A DNA stretch of 64,000 nt from contig JACIXD010000002.1 in NCBI GenBank assembly GCA_014360645.1, forward strand, positions 248,001-312,000, given 5' to 3'. Under the pieces are notes generated by a model, which had not been told where the DNA came from, made no database searches, and saw only the letters and a list, made by a program, of their open reading frames with translations. The position numbers and the translations under genes were made by a program. This document shows, piece by piece, positions 57,349-64,000 of the stretch. Source of the stretch: Actinomycetota bacterium (GTDB lineage: Bacteria; Actinomycetota; Geothermincolia; Geothermincolales; RBG-13-55-18). Positions within the stretch are counted from its first letter, which is position 1; every line of letters starts with the position of its first letter.

Positions 57349-57924
57349 TTACATCATCAGGTTGCCCAGGGACATGGCGAAGGGCATGTCGCCCTCGATC
57401 TTGAGCTTGCCGGTCATGAAGGCGGTGGGGCCGGCGAGCTCTCCCTTCTGCATCAGCGCCCAGTCCTCGAGCCCGATCTTGAAGGTGACCTCCGGCGAGG
57501 ACGCCCCGTTGAACACCACCTTCAGGGGCACCGTGGAACCGTCGGGCATGCCCAGCTCAACGTTCATGGTGCCCTTGGTGGAGTTGAGGGTGTCGTAACG
57601 CTTGCGGTTGGCGTTCTGGCCCATGTCCGTGAACATGTCCATGGCGCCCTCCATCTTGCCGGTGACCGCCTTGCGCCAGGTGTCCTCGTCTATCTCCACC
57701 TTTATCATGGGGTTGTCGAGGGCGCCCTCCTTGACCTCGAGGTCCTTGGCGTCCTTGACGGTGATGCCGTAAACGTAGGTCTGGTCTCCCTTGATGTCGA
57801 ACTCCACCGTGAAGACCGTGCCCTCCATGCCCGTGATGCTGGCCCCGGAGAGCTGCTCCTCGACCATCTTGGGCACCACTTCCTCGAAATACTCCTTCAC
57901 GCTGATGTTCTCCGGTACGTCCAT
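57349..57924 (-). CDS. SCP2 sterol-binding-domain protein
   Basis: A 191-residue protein. An N-terminal helical segment (SVKEYFEEVVPKMVEEQ) is followed by an SCP2-type lipid-binding fold (FTVEFDIKGDQTYVYGITVKDAKDLEVKEG, IKVEIDEDTWRKAVTGKM, and the C-terminal TAFMTGKLKIEGDMPFAMSLGNLM). SCP2 domains hold hydrophobic ligands such as acyl-CoA or sterols. ATG 57924 follows AGGAGGT and is chosen over 57942. It has a near-consensus promoter and a palindromic operator-like site upstream, and faces an acyl-CoA synthetase-like gene 1 kb away, which suggests fatty-acid handling (inference). Confidence 0.85.
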   Translation of the reverse strand: MDVPENISVKEYFEEVVPKMVEEQLSGASITGMEGTVFTVEFDIKGDQTYVYGITVKDAKDLEVKEGALDNPMIKVEIDEDTWRKAVTGKMEGAMDMFTDMGQNANRKRYDTLNSTKGTMNVELGMPDGSTVPLKVVFNGASSPEVTFKIGLEDWALMQKGELAGPTAFMTGKLKIEGDMPFAMSLGNLMM

Positions 57925-57972
57925 GCTTACCTCCTTCTCCACGTGCTTTTGACCGTCCGGGCTTTTTTCACC

Positions 57973-57996
57973 CCACCTCCCGCCGCCAGGAGGTGG
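57973..57996 (-). promoter_or_regulatory. 5'-UTR hairpin before the SCP2 gene
   Basis: Perfect 8-bp stem CCACCTCC/GGAGGTGG with an 8-nt loop, between the predicted transcription start and the start codon. It is followed by GGTGAAAAAAG on the minus strand, not a U-tract, so it is not a terminator. Confidence 0.4.
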
Positions 57997-58012
57997 CCGA
58001 AGCCGTTAATTG

Positions 58013-58057
58013 GTACTGACATGTCATTACTATAACCATGTGCTACCATAAAGTCAA
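58013..58057 (-). promoter_or_regulatory. Promoter and palindromic operator of the SCP2 gene
   Basis: Minus-strand TTGACT (58052-58057), 17-bp spacer, TATAGT (58029-58034). Overlapping the -10 and start point is an 18-bp near-palindrome GTAcTGACATGTCAtTAC (58013-58030) with a perfect TGACATGTCA core, a layout typical of repressor operators such as those of the TetR family. No regulator gene is visible nearby. Confidence 0.7.
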
Positions 58058-58157
58058 CATTTTGGGGGAGATCTATACGGAAATGCCGCGACGCGTGGCC
58101 TGAAGGGCATGAGCGGCCGGCCCGGGTTGCCGGCCAAAAAAGAGAAAGGGGCCGGTC

Positions 58158-58710
58158 TTGGAGATGACCTCATCCGCCATCAAGGAGGCCCTGCACTCAG
58201 AGGGCATAGACCTGGTGGGGATCGCGGACGCGACGACGATCCTGCTCGCCCCCCCCCACGGCCGGCGACGGACCTCATGCCTGCGGCGCGCAGCGTCGTC
58301 GTCATGGCCGTGGCCCACAGCCTCGGGGCGGTGTACGCGCCCGACATCAGGATGTGGACCCGCAACAAGATGCAGACCTCGCGCTTGCTGGACCAGGCGG
58401 CGGAGCGGCTGGCGCGGGAGCTGGAAAAAGAAGGGTTCCTCTCCCTTCCCGTCTCCGCCGACAAGCCGGTGGAGATACACAAGGTCGATGGTCCCTGGGG
58501 TTCGAGCGCGCGCGGCCGCGCCGGCTCTCGCAGTGGCCGGCTTTCCTGGCCATGCTCCTCCGGCATTCCCGGCGCAGGGACATCCTGGTCGAGTGGGGGC
58601 AGATCTTCATCACCGACGTGGACTTCTGCATGGAGTGCATGAAGGCCTGCCCGGTGGGAGAGCGCTGGGAGAGGATAAGGCCCGGCGGGCCCGGAGAGAG
58701 CGGGGCATAG
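58158..58710 (+). pseudogene. Decayed 4Fe-4S oxidoreductase (epoxyqueuosine-reductase-like)
   Basis: Three frames together read as one iron-sulfur protein. The first is IKEALHSEGIDLVGIADATTILLAPPHG. The second is ARSVVVMAVAHSLGAVYAPDIRMWTRNKMQTSRLLDQAAERLARELEKEGFLSLPVSADKP. The third ends IFITDVDFCMECMKACPVGERW with CxxCxxxCP. Frameshifts occur near 58255 and 58500, and the expected AAxxAGLGxIGxN region is missing. The pattern resembles the QueG-like/reductase family in which a CxxCxxCxxxCP cluster follows. It is broken and probably not functional. Confidence 0.6.
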
Positions 58711-58890
58711 TGGAGGGGCCCGTGTACGGACGGCGCGTCTGTTGTTAAAGAGGCGCGTTCGAGGTTTAATAATGACTTGACGTGGGAACACGGCGGTGTT
58801 TTTCGGCCGCCCGCAGCAAGGATAACGGCAGCGACAAAACAAGAGGCCGGCAGCGCAACAGGAAAGCGGCACGCAAGGAGTACGCAGCAC

Positions 58891-60393
58891 ATGGACCAGA
58901 GGCTGAAGAACCTCGATTACGTGTTCAACCCCCGCTCCATCGCCTTCATCGGCGCCACGGAGAGCATGCGCAAATGGGGCTTTCTCATACTCAACAACCT
59001 GCTCACGGGGGGATACGAGGGCGAAGTGTACCCGGTGAACCCCAACCGCGATACCATTCTCGGGCTGCCCTCCTATCCCTCCGTGCGAGAGATACCCGGA
59101 GAGATCGACCTCGCGGTGTTCACCGTCCCCGCCCGCCAGGTCCTGAGCTCACTGGACGAGTGCATCGCCAGGGGAGTCAAGGCCGGCCTGGTGATAACCG
59201 CGGGCTTCAAGGAGCTGGGCGAGGAGGGCGCGGCGGCGGAGGCGGAGATGGTGAGGAGGGCACGCGAGGCGGGCATGGTGCTGGTGGGTCCCAACTGCCA
59301 GGGTATCTGCTGCCCCAAAAACAGGCTCTATTCCTGGATGCCCATCCTCTTCCACCCCCATCCCGGAAAGATCGGTTACGTGGCCCAGAGCGGAAACATC
59401 CTCAACATGCTCATCGGCCACGCCGTCAACGCGGGCCTGGGTGTATCCAAGGCCGTCTCCAGCGGGAACGAGGCCGATATATCCACCGAGGAATACTATT
59501 CCTATCTCGCCGAGGACCCCGACACCGAGGTCATCGTCTCCTATATCGAGGGCGTTCCCGACGGGCGGCGTTTCCTGGAATATTCCCGGGCGGTGACGGC
59601 ACGCAAGCCGGTGGTGGTGCTCAAGGGCGGCCGCACCAGCGCGGGGGTGTCGGCGGCCAGGTCCCATACCGGGGCCATGGCGGTGAGCGAGAGGCTCTTC
59701 GAGGCAGCGTGCCGTCAGGCGGGGATAACCCTCACCTACTCCATCGTGGAAGCGGGAGTGACCGCCGCGGCTTTCGTCAACCGTCCCCTGCCGCGCGGCA
59801 GGCGGGTGGGCATCATCACCGGAGGCGGGGGATTGGGGGTCATCGCCTCGGACTTCTGCACCGAGATCGGCCTTGAGGTGGCCACGCTCTCCGGGGATAC
59901 CCTGAAAAAACTCGAGGAGCTGCTCCCCGACTGGTGGGTCCCCGGGAACCCGGTGGACCTGGTGGCCGGGCTGGACTTCACCGTGCTCAAGCCGGTGATC
60001 GAGATACTGATGAAGAGCGGAGAGGTGGACGCGGTGATGTTCCTGTGGATCGGGGCTCCCCGCAGGCGGGGGGAGGCCGCCACGTTGAAGGGAGACCGAG
60101 GGATGGACATCTCCGGCATCTGGAGAATGATGGACCAGCATTTCGTCAGCTTCTCCCGGGAGCTCTACGGCTTGATGCACGAGCTGCAGGTGCCTCTGTA
60201 CATCGCCACCACCATAGAGATGAGCGAGGACGGGGACGGGGAAGGAGAAGATGGCGACTGCCTACCCCTGGTCTTCCGCGACGTGGAGTCCACATGCCGC
60301 GCGGTCAGCGCCATGGCCGACTACCGCTCCTATCTCGATGGGGTCAGCCCCGGACATGGGACAAAACCCAGTGCAAGTAGCAGGGCGCGATGA
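58891..60393 (+). CDS. Acyl-CoA synthetase, NDP-forming (CoA-binding/alpha-type)
   Basis: A 500-residue protein of the ADP-forming acetyl-CoA synthetase/succinyl-CoA ligase-like superfamily. Residues 1-130 are the CoA-binding domain (YVFNPRSIAFIGATESMRKWGFLILNNLL, YPVNPNRDTILGLPSYPSV). VGPNCQGICCPKNRL and IGYVAQSGNILNML follow, then ARSHTGAMA with the expected phosphohistidine. The ligase flavodoxin-like domain is GRRVGIITGGGGLGVIASD ... PGNPVDLVAG. It has no ATP-grasp domain, so it needs a separate beta subunit, which is not in the window. The start at 58891 is preceded by AAGGAG. The 3' end adjoins mobile-element debris. Confidence 0.85.
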   Translation: MDQRLKNLDYVFNPRSIAFIGATESMRKWGFLILNNLLTGGYEGEVYPVNPNRDTILGLPSYPSVREIPGEIDLAVFTVPARQVLSSLDECIARGVKAGLVITAGFKELGEEGAAAEAEMVRRAREAGMVLVGPNCQGICCPKNRLYSWMPILFHPHPGKIGYVAQSGNILNMLIGHAVNAGLGVSKAVSSGNEADISTEEYYSYLAEDPDTEVIVSYIEGVPDGRRFLEYSRAVTARKPVVVLKGGRTSAGVSAARSHTGAMAVSERLFEAACRQAGITLTYSIVEAGVTAAAFVNRPLPRGRRVGIITGGGGLGVIASDFCTEIGLEVATLSGDTLKKLEELLPDWWVPGNPVDLVAGLDFTVLKPVIEILMKSGEVDAVMFLWIGAPRRRGEAATLKGDRGMDISGIWRMMDQHFVSFSRELYGLMHELQVPLYIATTIEMSEDGDGEGEDGDCLPLVFRDVESTCRAVSAMADYRSYLDGVSPGHGTKPSASSRAR

Positions 60394-60399
60394 GGAGGC

Positions 60400-60803
60400 G
60401 CCGGGGAAACCATCGAGAAAAGACCCTCCACGGTCAAGATCGAGATAGACAGGGAAGCGCACTTCGCGGTCTTATCGGAGAACTCGTCCGCTGCGAGCAA
60501 CTTGGCCGGGGTATCCGAGGGATGCGGCAGCTCCCGCTCCAGCGCCCGCTTGTCGATCTCCTTTACCGTCTTCCGATCCAGGCCGTATTGCTCCGCTATG
60601 GCCTTGAGGGAGCGGGTCTTGCGGCAGGACAGCGCCACCTCCGCCGCCAGCCTCTTGGCGTAGGTGGCCCAGAGATCGCAGAAGGGGAGTTCCTCCCTCA
60701 CCACCCCGCAGCGCGGGCAGTCCACCCTCACCTTGGGGAAGGCAAGCCAAGAGTGTCGGTAGGAGCCGAAGGGCAGGTCTCTTACTATGCGCCAGGAGTA
60801 GTC
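60400..60803 (-). mobile_element. ISL3-family transposase remnant
   Basis: The minus strand encodes the N-terminal zinc-ribbon/HTH part of an ISL3-type transposase: SWRIVRDLPFGSYRHSWLAFPKVRVDCPRCGVVREELPF, then AEQYGLDRKTVKEIDKRALERELP and AADEFSD (first DDE Asp region). A frameshift then moves to a second frame with FPVYLDLDRGGSFLDG, the next catalytic-Asp stretch. The C-terminal half is absent. No terminal inverted repeats were recognised. It abuts the restriction/helicase fragment at about 60805. Confidence 0.65.
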
Positions 60804-60806
60804 ATA

Positions 60807-61235
60807 ATGGGGTCGCTGGCGGGAAAAGAGATCTTCCTTCTGCGCAACTTAAGCCGGGGAAAAGGCGTGAGTTTCTTTGAGGGGTGCCGCTTCTACCCCG
60901 ATTTTATCCTGTGGATTGTGGATGGAAAAAAACAACGCATCGTGTTCATTGAACCGCACGGCATGTTGCACGCCAAAGCCTACCGCGAAGACGAGAAGGC
61001 GCAACTTTGGGAACATCTGCCCGAGCTGGGAAAAGAAATAGGGCAAAGAAGCGACCGACAGGACATTGAGCTCGATTCATTCATCATCTCGGCTACGCCC
61101 TACGAGGACCTGTACAAACGTTACGATGATGGTAATTGGGACCGGGAGAGATTTGCTAAACATCATATCTTGTTCCCGGAACGGAACCAGGGCTACGACT
61201 ATCTCTGTAATATTTTTCAAGAACATGAGCAATAA
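60807..61235 (+). pseudogene. C-terminal fragment of a type III-like restriction/helicase (Res) protein
   Basis: About 143 codons matching the nuclease end of DEAD/DEAH helicase-restriction proteins: EIFLLRNLSRGKGVSFFEGCRFYPDFILWIVDG, then RIVFIEPHGMLHAKAY, ISATPYEDLYKRYDDG and HILFPERN. FYPDF and IEPHG occupy the PD-(D/E)xK positions, with His where Lys is expected. The helicase and N-terminal portions are missing; the fragment begins at the ISL3 remnant junction. Base composition is clearly more AT-rich than the ribosomal region, suggesting transfer. Confidence 0.6.
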
Positions 61236-61319
61236 ACATGAAATCCGGTATGCAAAGGAGCACTTTCAGGGATAGCTTCAATAAATCTGTGCCCGTATAT
61301 CCGGCCATCCTATCCCCGC

Positions 61320-61565
61320 ACCGAATTATTGCTGAGGCCTCGAAGTCTCCTCTGCTGCAGCTTCTCCTTCTCGAACCTGATTATGAGATAGAGCACGGAG
61401 ATGAGGCTATCCTCCGAGGAGAGCGCCTAGATGACCTTGCATCTCCTCTTCACTTCCTCGTTGGTCCTCTTAAGCTGGTCGGCGGCGTAGATGTAGGGAA
61501 GCACCTTTTATGGTATTTCATGAACACGGTCAGGGGAGAGAGGTTCTCCCGCCAATGCTTGACCA
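61320..61565 (-). mobile_element. IS256-family transposase C-terminal remnant
   Basis: Two minus-strand frames give KHWRENLSPLTVFMKYHKR, then after a frameshift near 61497 LPYIYAADQLKRTNEEVKRRCKVI, an in-frame TAG, and ALSSEDSLISVLYLIIRFEKEKLQQRRLRGL. This is the YTTNxIERxNxExKRR end of IS256/Mutator transposases. It has a frameshift, a nonsense codon and no N-terminal part. The surrounding 61236-61661 shows no other gene. Confidence 0.65.
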
Positions 61566-61661
61566 GGCCTGGGCAGCGCCTTTTCCTTGCCGGGCTAACC
61601 CACGGAGCCGGGCGTCGTGAAGCAAATGGCCGCCCCCGAACCCGGGGGCGGCACCGGTCTT

Positions 61662-63233
61662 TTACAGCCCCATACAAGTAAAAGCTACTCCTGTAGATGT
61701 ATGCATGCCTGTCCAACCGGGGCCATAGGAGAAAGCCATAACCCTTTCTGAACAGTTCGCGGCGGCGATGGCGATGTCGGTATGGGGGAACTGGTTATTG
61801 ACTCGCCACACGCATGCCTCCCACCTACGTTCTCCTTCTCGCGCCTCCCAATACACAGGGATGAGTTGCTCAGCCCCGGGCAAGTAACAATCGTAGACGA
61901 CGATGGTTCTTTCAGAAGAAGTTTTATTAGAATCCAAAGTAGTACAGACCATCCACATGGTAAAGCCGTCCCCAGTGTGCCCTTCAGCGTACTTGGCTGC
62001 AGAATATGTCCTTCCCACCACTCTACCCGCATATATATCGTCTTCAGCGCGCTGACCGAAGCTCACCGAGCCCCCGCTGATAGTCTCGGGGTTGGAAGGC
62101 TCGCGGAACTCAAACTCCATATAGACGGGCCGTTCCACGAGAATAGGGAGGCTTGCGTCCTTGGCGCGCACCCAGAAGCAGGAGGGCTCGCGGCTTGGCC
62201 CAGGAAGCAGGTGGGGGTAATAGATGGTGGTCCTCTGCAGGGGCGGCAGGACACGCTCCTGTGCCACCAACCCCTCCTTAGTGCATACGGAGATGGTCAC
62301 CGGAGCAGGGGCGGGGTTGGGGTTCTGCAAACACACCCAGGTGTCCCCCCACCCCATGCCGGGCACGAACTTTACCGGGGCAAAGGCGAACCCCACCTCG
62401 TTCGCGGTGGCTCCCCTGGCCCCCACCATCACGTGCCCTCCGGCCCATACTCTGCCGGGACGAGCGGGGTTCACGCTGCGGTAGGCGAAGTACATTGGGC
62501 GCTCGGCCGCCACCGGCACGTCGGAGACCAGCTCCAGAGAGACATCCTTCCCCTTCCCCACGTGGTCGGGGACGTAAAAGGTCGCCCGATGTTTCGGCGA
62601 CACGCTTTCCCGCACCGTCTTGAGCCCTTCTCCCTCCACCATGTAATTAAAGGTGAGAGAGGCGGTCTTTTGGTTGGGGTTAAACACGCATATCCACTCA
62701 TCAAACCCGTCGCGGGTAGTGCCCTCGGCGAAGTAGAGCTTGTGCGGGAGGGGGTCTGCCATGGGCGAGGCCACGTGCCCGCCTTCCCAAGGCTCGTGGC
62801 CTCCCGTCCCGGTATAGGAGAAATACATGGGACGCTCGGCAGAGAACTTTCGCGCAAGAGCGCGCAGCTAAACATCCGGCGCTTCTTCGGCAAGTTCCCG
62901 ACAGCTCACCCCTACACGGAAAGACACGTCCTTTTCAGGCCCCACCACGCCGTTCACGTTCACAGTAGCGCGGTTGAAGCCGGGGACTACATATTTCTCC
63001 GTGAGCAACACCCCGTGGTTGGATACATAGTCTACCCTCACATCACAAGCGCATCCGGTGACGTTGACAAAAGTAAGCCACGTGTGGAAACCCTCCCGTG
63101 TACAGCCCTCCGCGAAGTAAATGAACGCCTCCTCCGGAGCGGGCGTGGCTCCCGGAGCGGGCGTGGCTCCTACTACCATCAACGCCGCCAACAGCAACGC
63201 CGCAACAGTCCTCACAAACACCCCCGCCGTCAT
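61662..63233 (-). pseudogene. Secreted YFAEG-repeat surface protein interrupted by an amber codon
   Basis: One frame runs from a signal peptide at 63233 (MTAGVFVRTVAALLLAALMVV) to the stop at 61662, broken only by TAG at 62868-62870. About 523 codons hold four related domains of roughly 110 residues each. They are marked FIYFAEGCTREGFHTWLTFVN, LYFAEGTTRDGFDEWICVFNPN, GMGWGDTWVCLQNPN and KYAEGHTGDGFTMWMV, most ending in (A/V)ERPxYxxY. Such repeats are found in secreted or surface proteins of deep actinobacteria; function unknown. Sequence on both sides of the TAG aligns with the domain pattern (SCRELAEEAPDV-stop-LRALARKFSAERPMYFSY), so the stop is secondary, a sequencing error, or read through. 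Confidence 0.75.
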
Positions 63234-63253
63234 GTCTCCTACACCTCCCTTGT

Positions 63254-63643
63254 TCAGTTCTCCTGTGGAGAAAAGAACCGGAACACCGCAGTGTCTCTCT
63301 CCTCCCCACAGTCCTCCTTGCCCTCATCCGATACCTGGTCGAGAAAGTCTTTGAATGCATCCAAGGCCTTGGAAATGCTCTCCTCAGGCACTCCACGTTC
63401 AGCGAGCATATCTCGAAGCATTTCTTCCACCACCAACTCGGTAAGCACAGCCTGTTCTACCGCCTCCCGCAACCGCGCGGAGAACACGGCGCTGCCATCA
63501 TCAGCGCTTTCCCAGATGTTGAACACAACATCCGAAGCGCAACCCTCAAACGGGGGCACCCCCACCACAAGCACTCGGGACAAACCTAAACGCTCTCGCA
63601 GGTGACGAACCGCCTTATGCGCATCGCGTCGGCCAAAGGCCAT
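63254..63643 (-). CDS. Hypothetical protein
   Basis: A 129-residue protein starting MAFGRRDAHKAVRHLRERLGLSRVLVVGVPPFEGCASDVVF, with an acidic, helical C-terminal half (LTELVVEEMLRDMLAERGVPEESISKALDAFKDFLDQV). I do not recognise a family and no membrane segment is evident. AGAGG lies seven bases before ATG 63643. The readable frame extends upstream through the CRISPR-like repeats, but that stretch has no protein-like character. It ends 20 nt before the surface-protein gene and could be its operon partner. Confidence 0.6.
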   Translation of the reverse strand: MAFGRRDAHKAVRHLRERLGLSRVLVVGVPPFEGCASDVVFNIWESADDGSAVFSARLREAVEQAVLTELVVEEMLRDMLAERGVPEESISKALDAFKDFLDQVSDEGKEDCGEERDTAVFRFFSPQEN

Positions 63644-63657
63644 GCCTCCACCTCTTC

Positions 63658-63772
63658 GTTTCAATCTCTTTATCGGAGATCTTTCTTTTTTTCTTAGAGG
63701 TGAATCATGGACGCCATAGTGATGAAAATAGCCTTGTTTCAATCTCCTGATCGGAGATTTTTCTTTTTCTAC
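63658..63772 (+). CRISPR. CRISPR-like relic: two 37-nt repeats, one 41-nt spacer
   Basis: Repeat 1 (63658-63694) and repeat 2 (63736-63772) both start GTTTCAATCTC, contain ATCGGAGAT and end in a T-rich run. They differ at about four to six positions. Repeat 2 contains the inverted pair AATCTCC/GGAGATT. The period is 78 nt (37 + 41). GTTTCAATC starts and such palindromes are common in CRISPR repeats. No third repeat and no cas gene lie in the window. Confidence 0.55.
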
Positions 63773-63789
63773 GCTTCACGGATTTTACC

Positions 63790-64000
63790 TCATTTTAAAA
63801 GGTATTTTGAGCGAAATCGCGACGATCCAAGGTCAATGCCCATGATCGCATCTCTATTTTTCCGCTGTAATCTGGTCCTCTTGAGGCGGCGGGCGTACAG
63901 GCGGTCCCTGCGTACACAAAGCTCGTCTTCTATGAGCAACTCCAGAAACTCGCGGCAGGAAAGATCGGCCCGCTCCGCCTCGAGCAGCCGCGCGGAGAGG
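63790..64000 (-). mobile_element. IS21 helper ATPase IstB remnant (window edge)
   Basis: The minus strand from the right edge reads LSARLLEAERADLSCREFLELLIEDELCVRRDRLYARRLKRTRLQRKN, resembling the N-terminal domain of IstB. It then degenerates and stops at TGA 63790-63792 instead of continuing to the AAA+ ATPase domain (about 250 residues in complete proteins). It may start beyond the window. Read as a truncated element. Confidence 0.5.

Noticed and set aside
58105-58141. Hairpin GGCCGGC/GCCGGCC followed by AAAAAA considered as a terminator
   Set aside because: The A-run is on the wrong side for a plus-strand terminator, and on the minus strand the T-run precedes the stem.
61238-61681. A 147-codon plus-strand frame after the restriction fragment
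   Set aside because: It runs antisense to the IS256 transposase remnant, has no protein-like features and overlaps the 3' end of the surface-protein gene.
62868-62870. Pyrrolysine codon in the surface protein as a positive call
   Set aside because: Only one TAG in a gene outside known Pyl families, with no pyl genes in the window and many neighbouring pseudogenes; listed only as a possibility.
63643-63742. N-terminal extension of the hypothetical protein up to 63742
   Set aside because: It runs through both CRISPR-like repeats, is rich in Lys/Arg, and the ATG at 63643 has a ribosome binding site.

Overview
The window comes from a GC-rich, Gram-positive-type bacterium. It is most likely a deep-branching actinomycetote (Geothermincolia/OPB41-like); this is an inference from gene order, high GC, AGGAGG-type ribosome binding sites, many GTG and TTG starts, and the secreted YFAEG-repeat protein. 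No rRNA gene is present, so placement rests on proteins only.

Layout. (1) 1-4.2 kb, plus strand: a surface-polysaccharide cluster with a 5'-truncated YfhO-type membrane protein fused to a GT2 glycosyltransferase, an SDR epimerase and a DegT-type aminotransferase. (2) 4.3-16.9 kb, minus strand: nitroreductase, P1-family peptidase, CCA-adding enzyme, a zinc-ribbon protein, a THEP1 NTPase, alr, a CBS protein, nnr, acpS, glmS, glmM, rpsI and rplM. This joins amino-sugar and cell-wall precursor synthesis to metabolite repair and L13/S9, an order familiar from actinobacteria. (3) 17.2-20.5 kb: a phosphoglucose/phosphomannose isomerase divergent from a phosphomannomutase plus a lipoprotein. (4) 20.7-55.7 kb, minus strand: nearly the whole bacterial ribosomal/transcription super-cluster. 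In transcription order it is tRNA-Thr, tRNA-Met, tuf, rpmG, tRNA-Trp, secE, nusG, rplKAJL, rpoBC, rpsLG, fusA, tuf, the S10-spc-alpha genes, then rplQ and truA. A decayed dynamin-like GTPase fragment lies next to truA. (5) 55.7-64 kb: an accessory, decaying tail. Intact genes (DUF1638, SCP2 domain, an acyl-CoA synthetase alpha-type protein) alternate with remnants of an FGGY kinase, an iron-sulfur oxidoreductase, a restriction/helicase C-terminus, and ISL3, IS256 and IS21 (IstB) elements. There is also a secreted repeat protein interrupted by an amber codon and a two-repeat CRISPR-like relic.

Regulation is unusually readable. Promoters close to TTGACA-N17-TANNNT lie upstream of rplM, glmM, rpsL, the downstream tuf, rpoB, rplJ, rpmG, tRNA-Trp/secE, tRNA-Thr and the SCP2 gene. 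The rplJ leader contains a strong hairpin-plus-U-tract attenuator. The two tuf genes are identical at DNA level, including short flanks, and encode an EF-Tu with a four-cysteine insertion in the G domain. Many ribosomal proteins (S4, S14, L24, L33, L36) are the zinc-binding cysteine forms.

No clearly new multi-gene system is visible. The best leads are the cysteine-rich EF-Tu insert, the YfhO-GT2 fusion, the amber-split surface protein, the 3'-end duplication behind the nitroreductase gene, and the CRISPR-like relic beside mobile-element debris.
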